Assembly: GCA_023247955.1 (NCBI GenBank)
Contig: JAHFFL010000040.1
Span: 1-8,000 of the forward strand
Reading direction: 5' to 3'
DNA: 8,000 nt
From: Candidatus Omnitrophota bacterium
GTDB taxonomy: Bacteria > Omnitrophota > Gorgyraeia > 2-02-FULL-51-18
Of the stretch, positions 1-8,000 are shown one piece after another. The position numbers were made by a program, and so were the translations under genes. Below the pieces are notes generated by a model. That model was not told the origin of the DNA and searched no databases. It worked only from the letters and a program-made list of their open reading frames with translations. Positions within the stretch are counted from its first letter, which is position 1, and every line of letters starts with the position of its first letter.

Positions 1-23
1 GAAGGGTGTGACTTGTGCGGTTT
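1..23. other. Upstream stub, no identifiable feature
   Basis: These 23 bases precede the tRNA-Trp. They do not match the end of tuf or rpmG, the genes that often stand here. They also do not show a recognisable promoter. The stretch is too short to say more. Confidence 0.3.
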
Positions 24-94
24 AGGAGCGTCGGTTAACGGTAAACCACCGGTCTCCAAAACCGGGACTGCAGGTTCGATTCCTGCCGCTCCTG
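24..94 (+). tRNA. tRNA-Trp (anticodon CCA)
   Basis: The stretch folds into a complete cloverleaf. The acceptor stem is 24-30 with 87-93 (7 bp). The D stem is 33-36 with 44-47. The anticodon stem is 49-53 with 61-65, closing a 7-base loop with anticodon CCA at 56-58, which reads UGG. The variable loop is 66-69. The T stem is 70-74 with 82-86, around the loop TTCGATT. The discriminator base is G94, as is usual for bacterial tRNA-Trp. The anticodon arm closely resembles that of E. coli tRNA-Trp. The 3' CCA is not encoded (94-96 read GGT), so it would be added after transcription. A T5 run at 96-100 follows directly. A tRNA-Trp just before secE is a common arrangement in bacteria, and co-transcription or processing from a shared transcript is likely. 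Confidence 0.97.
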
Positions 95-125
95 GTTTTT
101 GGGGGTAGCGCAGGAAACGGAAGAG

Positions 126-317
126 ATGAATGTTTTTCAGAAGGCGCAGAATTTTTTTTCGCAAGTCCGATCCGAAATGCAAAAGGTCACTTGGTCAACC
201 CGGGAAGAATTGCGGGGCTCGACGCTGGTGGTGTTGACGACGATGCTGATTCTTTCGGTGTTTATCGGAGTCATGGATTTTTTTATGTCGCACTTCATCT
301 CCATTATTCTAAGGTAG
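126..317 (+). CDS. secE: SecE, preprotein translocase subunit
   Basis: This is the small essential SecE subunit of the SecYEG channel, which clamps and stabilises SecY in the inner membrane. From ATG 126 it has 63 residues, the usual size of the short single-span SecE of most bacteria. It has an amphipathic N-terminal helix (about residues 3-20), the conserved turn motif KVTWSTREEL (20-29) and one hydrophobic span (about 34-54). The family normally has W-P after K-V; here it is W-S. The start was chosen because AGGA at 112-115 lies 10 bases upstream and GGAAG at 119-123 lies closer. The in-frame TTG at 99 would start 5 bases after the tRNA with no ribosome-binding site and would add nine residues outside the family pattern. 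nusG follows after 4 bases, so the two are almost certainly translated from one mRNA. Confidence 0.95.
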   Translation: MNVFQKAQNFFSQVRSEMQKVTWSTREELRGSTLVVLTTMLILSVFIGVMDFFMSHFISIILR

Positions 318-321
318 CCCG

Positions 322-861
322 ATGGAAACGTTGACGAAGCATTGGTACGTGATTCACACGCAGACGGGGCATGAAGAGCGCGTCAAGAGCACTCTCGAAA
401 ACCGCGCGCAGCAGTTTAGTCTCCAGGATAAGATTGCGCAGGTCCTGATCCCGATGGAGAAGGTGTCGGAGATCAAGGCCGGCAAGAAAAAAATCAGCAC
501 GCGAAAATTTTTCCCCGGATACGTGCTTGTCGAAATGGAGCTGAGCGACGACACCTGGTATTTGGTGAAAAACACGCCGGGGGTGAGCGGTTTTATCGGT
601 TCCGGGCGCAAGCCGCTTCCGCTGAAGGACTCGGAAGTCGCCAGCATCATCAAACAGGCCGAGGAGAAGAAAGAGAAGCCGACGCCGAAGGTCATTTTTG
701 AAAAGGGCGAGAGCATCCGGGTGAAAGAGGGGCCGTTCGTGAATTTTAACGGCACGATTGAGGAGGTCAACCCCAATAAAGGAAAGCTTAAAGTGCTCGT
801 CGCAATTTTCGGAAGGACGACGCCGGTGGAGTTGGAATACTGGCAGGTCGAAAAAATTTAG
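322..861 (+). CDS. nusG: NusG, transcription elongation/termination factor
   Basis: NusG binds the clamp helices of the RNA polymerase beta' subunit through its N-terminal domain. Its KOW domain contacts Rho or ribosomal protein S10. The 179 residues match the standard length of the simple two-domain form. The NGN domain covers about residues 5-112, with WYVIHTQTGHE (8-18), FFPGYVLVEM (63-72) and TPGVSGFIGS (85-94). A charged linker (about 113-126) leads to the KOW domain (about 127-158), with GPFVNFNGTIEE (137-148) and FGRTTPVELE (163-172). The Shine-Dalgarno AAGG is at 311-314, inside the end of secE, with 7-base spacing to ATG 322. The last codons and stop lie inside a perfect inverted repeat (852-883), so the gene's 3' end doubles as one arm of a hairpin. 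I see no extra insert as in some thermophile NusG proteins. Confidence 0.98.
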   Translation: METLTKHWYVIHTQTGHEERVKSTLENRAQQFSLQDKIAQVLIPMEKVSEIKAGKKKISTRKFFPGYVLVEMELSDDTWYLVKNTPGVSGFIGSGRKPLPLKDSEVASIIKQAEEKKEKPTPKVIFEKGESIRVKEGPFVNFNGTIEEVNPNKGKLKVLVAIFGRTTPVELEYWQVEKI

Positions 862-883
862 CGATAGATATCGCTAAATTTTT
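852..883 (+). terminator. Perfect 14-bp inverted repeat, terminator/attenuator-like
   Basis: Arms 852-865 and 870-883 are exact reverse complements around the 4-base loop AGAT. The left arm starts with AAAAATTT and the right arm ends with AAATTTTT, with a short GC-containing core (GCGAT/ATCGC) next to the loop. An RNA from either strand would give a hairpin with an A tract on the 5' side and a U tract on the 3' side, the form seen in bidirectional intrinsic terminators. The left arm covers the last three sense codons and the stop of nusG. The stem has few GC pairs and the U tract is paired with the A tract, so termination may be partial. In E. coli, secE-nusG forms its own transcription unit ending before rplK, and a similar role here is plausible but inferred. 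Confidence 0.55.
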
Positions 884-886
884 GAG

Positions 887-916
887 ATCCTGAGCGAGCG
901 AAGCGAGTCGAAGGAT
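887..916 (+). repeat. 30-base interspersed-repeat-like palindromic element
   Basis: The outer arms ATCCT (887-891) and AGGAT (912-916) are complementary. The inside is a purine-rich stretch that does not pair by Watson-Crick rules alone, but is consistent with two tandem sheared G-A/A-G steps (892-893 with 910-911, and 896-897 with 905-906). It is capped by GCGAAGC (898-904), a sequence known to form an unusually stable mini-hairpin in DNA. From memory, the CCTGA...CGAAGG framework resembles short palindromic elements dispersed in many bacterial genomes, including a shorter CCTGAGCTTGTCGAAGG form. Only one copy is present in this window, so its repeat status cannot be shown here. It sits between the nusG hairpin and the rplK ribosome-binding site at 918-922. 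Confidence 0.45.
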
Positions 917-927
917 AAAGGGTAACC

Positions 928-1353
928 ATGGCAAAAAAAATTAAGACGACGATCAAGCTTTATTGCCCGGCCGGGCAGGCGAACCCTGCGCCTCCGGTCG
1001 GTCCGGCCTTGGGGCAGCACGGCGTCAACATCATGGAGTTTTGCAAGCAGTTCAATGAAAGAACGCGGGGCAAGGAAGGGTTGACGCTTCCGGCAGTCAT
1101 CACGGTTTATGAGGACCGAACGTTTGATTTTATCATCAAGAGCCCGCCGAGCGCGGTGCTTCTCAAGCGTGCCTGCGGGATTGCGAAGGCCTCCGGCGAG
1201 CCGAACAAAACCAAGGTCGGCAAAGTGACGGTGGCCCAACTGAAGGAAATCGCCGAGGAAAAGGCCAAGGATTTGAATTCCAAAAATATAGACGGAGCTT
1301 TAAATATTATCCGAGGAACCGCCCGAAGCATGGGAATAGAGGTCGAGGGATAA
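928..1353 (+). CDS. rplK: 50S ribosomal protein L11
   Basis: L11 binds the 1070 region of 23S rRNA at the base of the stalk. It takes part in GTPase-factor function and in RelA activation. It is also part of the thiostrepton target. The 141 residues match the family length exactly. The N-terminal domain (about 1-72) carries [20 protein letters not shown] (16-35), including the prolines at 23 and 26 in the region tied to thiostrepton action. The C-terminal rRNA-binding domain (about 73-141) carries [11 protein letters not shown] and the closing [15 protein letters not shown]. The start ATG 928 has AAGGG at 918-922 with 5-base spacing. It is the first gene after the hairpin and repeat spacer, and rplA follows after 3 bases. 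In E. coli this pair is autoregulated by L1, but I could not identify an L1-binding site in the short leader here. Confidence 0.98.
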   Translation: MAKKIKTTIKLYCPAGQANPAPPVGPALGQHGVNIMEFCKQFNERTRGKEGLTLPAVITVYEDRTFDFIIKSPPSAVLLKRACGIAKASGEPNKTKVGKVTVAQLKEIAEEKAKDLNSKNIDGALNIIRGTARSMGIEVEG

Positions 1354-1356
1354 ACG

Positions 1357-2076
1357 ATGTCAGTTGCCGTGAGTAAGAGACGCAAGGAGCTGATCAAGAT
1401 CGCCGAGGGCAGCAAAAAGGCCCACGACATCAAAGAAGCGATCGGTGTTTTAAGGACAGCCCCCCGGGCAAAATTCGACCAGTCGATCGAGATTCAATTC
1501 AAGCTGGGCGTAGACTTGGCCGCCAGCGACCAAGTGGTGCGCGGGACCGCGGTGCTTCCTCACGGCCAAGGCAAAGCGGTGCGCGTGATTGTTTTCTGCA
1601 AGGATGAAGGCGCCAAGGCCGCCAGAGAGGCCGGTGCCGACGTGGTCGGCGGGGAAGAGCTGGTGGAGAAGGTCCTGGGCGGATGGATGGATTTTGATGT
1701 GACGGTCGCGGTGCCCGCGATGATGAAAGAGGTCGGAAAATTGGGCAAGGTCCTCGGTCCGCGGGGACTCATGCCGTCGCCGAAGGCCGGCACGGTGACT
1801 GATAATCCGGCCAAGGCCGTCAAGGAAGTAAAGGGCGGCCGCATCGAATTCAAGATGGACAAATTTGCGAACGTCAATACGCTGATCGGCAAGCTTTCTT
1901 TTTCCGACGAAGCGCTGGTTGGAAACGCGCAGGTGTTGATCGAGGCGCTTGTGAAGGCCAAGCCGAAGACGCTGAAGGGTGTTTTCGTGAAGAGCGCCCA
2001 TTTGTCCAGCACGATGGGACCGGGCGTAAGGCTGGATTTGGCGAAGTTTTTGAAAGCGGAAGAGGCGGCGGACTAG
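1357..2076 (+). CDS. rplA: 50S ribosomal protein L1
   Basis: L1 forms the mobile L1 stalk on 23S rRNA, which moves deacylated tRNA out of the E site. In many bacteria it also represses its own operon by binding mRNA. The 239 residues are slightly above the typical length of about 230. Domain I is built from the N- and C-terminal parts. The inserted domain II lies roughly in 70-160 and holds the family signature LGPRGLMPSPKAGTVT (133-148). The segment DQVVRGTAVLPHGQGKAVRV (58-77) is also diagnostic, and KSAHLSSTMGPGVRLD (212-227) matches the C-terminal RNA-binding part. The Shine-Dalgarno GAGGGA is at 1345-1350 within the last codons of rplK, with 6-base spacing to ATG 1357. The very short gap to rplK implies translational coupling. 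Confidence 0.98.
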   Translation: MSVAVSKRRKELIKIAEGSKKAHDIKEAIGVLRTAPRAKFDQSIEIQFKLGVDLAASDQVVRGTAVLPHGQGKAVRVIVFCKDEGAKAAREAGADVVGGEELVEKVLGGWMDFDVTVAVPAMMKEVGKLGKVLGPRGLMPSPKAGTVTDNPAKAVKEVKGGRIEFKMDKFANVNTLIGKLSFSDEALVGNAQVLIEALVKAKPKTLKGVFVKSAHLSSTMGPGVRLDLAKFLKAEEAAD

Positions 2077-2102
2077 CCGGGAATGATAAGACGGGAAATT
2101 TC

Positions 2103-2108
2103 GGAGGT
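2103..2108 (+). promoter_or_regulatory. Strong Shine-Dalgarno for rplJ
   Basis: GGAGGT lies 8 bases before ATG 2117 and is a near-full match to the anti-Shine-Dalgarno sequence. It is the strongest such site in the window. The rplA-rplJ gap is only 40 bases, so there is little room for the long kink-turn leader through which L10-L12 represses translation in E. coli and Bacillus. I see no such structure in the gap. Confidence 0.8.
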
Positions 2109-2116
2109 TTGACGCA

Positions 2117-2653
2117 ATGAAGGCAACGGGACTAAGCCGTGTATCAAAGGATTTGATCGTCGCGGAAATCGAAAAAGAAGTGAAAGCGCATTCCACATTT
2201 TTTATCGCGCAGCACCCCGCGGTGGCTGCCGCTTCTATGGACAGACTCCGGGCCAAACTGAGACAATCCAGTTCGCGCTATTTGGTGGTGAAGAACAGTC
2301 TGGGCCGCCGCGCGATGGAAAAGGCAAAGTTGAAAGAATTGGGGGAAGGCCTCCAAGGCGCCTGCGGGATCGTTTTCGCGAGCGGCGACGTGGTCTTGTC
2401 TTCCAAGACGCTGGTCGATTTCTCGAAGGAAAACGAGTCGTTCAGGATCATCACCGGTTATATGGACGGCAAGGTCATGACCGCGGCCCAGATCAAGACG
2501 CTGGCAAGTCTTCCATCGAGAGAGGCGTTGATCGTCAAGGTGGTCGGCACCTTACAGGCGCCTCTGGCCCGCATGGTTCGTGTCCTTTCGGGGACGGTTC
2601 GCAAGGTCGTGCTCGTGTTGGACGCGGTCGGGAAGAAAAAAGGAAGCGGTTAA
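2117..2653 (+). CDS. rplJ: 50S ribosomal protein L10
   Basis: L10 anchors the L7/L12 dimers to the ribosomal stalk and binds 23S rRNA next to L11. It has 178 residues, close to the usual 165-180. The N-terminal globular domain contains the diagnostic RYLVVKNSLGRRAM (54-67), where the family usually reads YxVVKNTLxxxA. The second half has TGYMDGKV (113-120) and LASLPSREALIVKVVGTLQA (129-148), which matches the family's LPSREELL...LQAP block. The C-terminal helix (about 150-173, rich in L and V and ending in KKK) is where L7/L12 dimers dock. Its length would set the number of dimers, but I cannot give the number by eye. The N-terminal 40 residues are the most divergent part. The ATG start is fixed by the strong GGAGGT upstream. 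rplL follows after 53 bases. Confidence 0.96.
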   Translation: MKATGLSRVSKDLIVAEIEKEVKAHSTFFIAQHPAVAAASMDRLRAKLRQSSSRYLVVKNSLGRRAMEKAKLKELGEGLQGACGIVFASGDVVLSSKTLVDFSKENESFRIITGYMDGKVMTAAQIKTLASLPSREALIVKVVGTLQAPLARMVRVLSGTVRKVVLVLDAVGKKKGSG

Positions 2654-2706
2654 ATCATTAAAAAACAATGTGTAATCCACGCGGACTTTTAACATAGGAG
2701 TCGAAC

Positions 2707-3117
2707 ATGACACAGGCAGTGGAAGCTCAAAAAGGCGGGAAGATGCAGGACATTATCAGCTCTATTGAGACGATGAGCGTGCTCGAGCTTGCGGACCTCG
2801 TGAAGGCCCTGGAAGAGAAGTTTGGAGTCTCGGCCAGTGCGCCCCTCATGGCTGCCGGGGCCGCTGGCGCGGGCCAGGGCGCAGGCGCGGCCGCCGCAGA
2901 AGAGAAGACCTCCGTGACGATCGTGCTCAAAAGCGCGGGAGCCAACAAGATCCAGGTGATCAAAGAAATCCGCGCGATCACGACGCTGGGTCTGAAAGAA
3001 GCCAAGGACCTCGTGGATACGGCGCCGAAGCCGGTCAAGGACAACGTCCCCGTGAAAGAAGCCGAGGCGATCAAAAAGACTCTCGAAGCGGCAGGCGCTC
3101 AAGTCGAGCTCAAATAA
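2707..3117 (+). CDS. rplL: 50S ribosomal protein L7/L12
   Basis: L7/L12 is the multicopy stalk protein that recruits and stimulates EF-Tu, EF-G, IF2 and RF3. It has 136 residues, against about 120-125 in many bacteria. The dimerising N-terminal domain is about 13-42 ([20 protein letters not shown]). An Ala/Gly-rich hinge (about 43-64) is followed by the factor-binding C-terminal domain (about 67-136), with [15 protein letters not shown] (78-92) and [18 protein letters not shown] (94-111). Most of the extra length is about 8 additional N-terminal residues relative to E. coli, plus a slightly long hinge. The start ATG 2707 is supported by AGGAG at 2696-2700 with 6-base spacing. An internal in-frame ATG at 2743, behind a weaker AAAGGCGGG, would give a 124-residue form. 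The AT-rich 53-base spacer after rplJ gives rplL its own ribosome-binding site, fitting its need for several copies per ribosome. Confidence 0.98.
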   Translation: MTQAVEAQKGGKMQDIISSIETMSVLELADLVKALEEKFGVSASAPLMAAGAAGAGQGAGAAAAEEKTSVTIVLKSAGANKIQVIKEIRAITTLGLKEAKDLVDTAPKPVKDNVPVKEAEAIKKTLEAAGAQVELK

Positions 3118-3163
3118 GACGCGCGTTTCCTGTGCAGGAGATGGGCGAATAAGCGGAGTATTT

Positions 3164-3193
3164 TGTCTTTACATTTTTACGCATTTTGTAAAG
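3164..3193 (+). promoter_or_regulatory. Inverted repeat / candidate weak promoter before rpoB
   Basis: CTTTACA (3167-3173) and TGTAAAG (3187-3193) form a perfect 7-bp inverted repeat with a 13-base AT-rich gap. The same stretch contains TTGTCT (3164-3169) and TGTAAA (3187-3192), separated by 17 bases, each matching four of six positions of the sigma-70 -35 and -10 boxes. It could be an internal promoter for rpoBC, a protein-binding dyad, or a weak hairpin like the attenuator/RNase III region that separates rplL from rpoB in E. coli. The sequence alone does not decide between these, and all matches are modest. Confidence 0.3.
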
Positions 3194-3194
3194 C

Positions 3195-3200
3195 GAGGGT
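3195..3200 (+). promoter_or_regulatory. Shine-Dalgarno that fixes the rpoB start
   Basis: GAGGGT lies 9 bases before ATG 3210. An in-frame GTG at 3201 directly abuts this site and so could not use it. This argues for ATG 3210 as the true start of rpoB. Confidence 0.75.
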
Positions 3201-3209
3201 GTGAGATCG

Positions 3210-8000
<4,791 letters not shown>

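Noticed and set aside
99..125. TTG at 99 as the start of secE
   Set aside because: It lies 5 bases after the tRNA with no ribosome-binding site, and it adds residues outside the usual SecE N-terminus. ATG 126 fits better.
882..917. Promoter before rplK using TTGAGA at 882-887
   Set aside because: The -35-like box matches five of six positions, but no acceptable -10 box lies 16-18 bases downstream. The nearest AT-rich stretch is too far away.
2094..2102. GAAATTTC palindrome before rplJ
   Set aside because: The 8-base AT-rich palindrome has no loop and does not extend outward. It is expected by chance in such a spacer.
1450..2256. 268-residue open frame on the minus strand over rplA and the start of rplJ
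   Set aside because: It is antisense to clear L1 and L10 genes, is rich in R, H and L as expected from the complement of GC-rich codons, and shows no family motif.
2654..2706. Promoter before rplL using TGTAAT at 2671-2676
   Set aside because: The -10-like hexamer has no matching -35 box at a normal distance. The spacer is simply AT-rich ahead of a good Shine-Dalgarno.
2843..2905. Low-complexity GC-rich Ala/Gly repeat in rplL
   Set aside because: This is the normal flexible hinge of L7/L12, not a DNA repeat element.
3201..3209. GTG at 3201 as the start of rpoB
   Set aside because: The only Shine-Dalgarno site (3195-3200) abuts it directly, which is too close. ATG 3210 has 9-base spacing and gives the usual N-terminus.

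Overview
The window is one contiguous, fully co-directional (+ strand) block of core information-processing genes in the order tRNA-Trp, secE, nusG, rplK (L11), rplA (L1), rplJ (L10), rplL (L7/L12), rpoB, rpoC (5' part only). It is the classic bacterial secE-nusG / L11-L1 / L10-L12 / RNA polymerase beta-beta' cluster. No mobile gene, CRISPR array, toxin, defence gene or other accessory system is visible. Every long reading frame on the minus strand is a shadow of a + strand gene.

Layout. Bases 1-23 are an uninformative stub. A tRNA-Trp lies at 24-94, immediately followed by secE (126-317) and nusG (322-861), which are nearly touching. A 66-base spacer (862-927) then separates nusG from rplK. 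It is the densest non-coding stretch of the window, holding a perfect 14-bp inverted repeat that looks like a terminator or attenuator and, 3 bases later, a 30-base interspersed-repeat-like element. rplK (928-1353) and rplA (1357-2076) are 3 bases apart. rplJ (2117-2653), rplL (2707-3117) and rpoB (3210-6923) follow with spacers of 40, 53 and 92 bases. rpoC starts inside the end of rpoB (8-base overlap) and runs off the window at 8000. There is no gene-free stretch over 300 bases.

How the genes work together. SecE is a subunit of the SecYEG protein-export channel. NusG binds RNA polymerase and affects elongation, Rho termination and transcription-translation coupling. L11 with L10-(L7/L12)n forms the GTPase-associated stalk of the 50S subunit, and L1 forms the opposite stalk near the E site. 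RpoB and RpoC form the polymerase catalytic core. The cluster therefore couples expression of ribosome stalk proteins to that of RNA polymerase.

Organism. This is a bacterium with moderately GC-rich coding DNA and good Shine-Dalgarno sites. RpoB is 1237 residues, longer than the compact Firmicutes type and shorter than the Escherichia coli type. It keeps a coiled-coil-rich insertion in the region of E. coli insertion beta-i9 (SI2), but only a reduced region where E. coli has beta-i4 (SI1). From overall protein style I would guess an uncultured lineage near Omnitrophota or the wider PVC group. That is a low-confidence impression, not a sequence-proven assignment.

I did not find an undescribed biological system. 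The points most worth checking are the two structured elements between nusG and rplK, an internal sequence repeat between two lineage-variable inserts of RpoB, and the inverted repeat plus candidate promoter just before rpoB.
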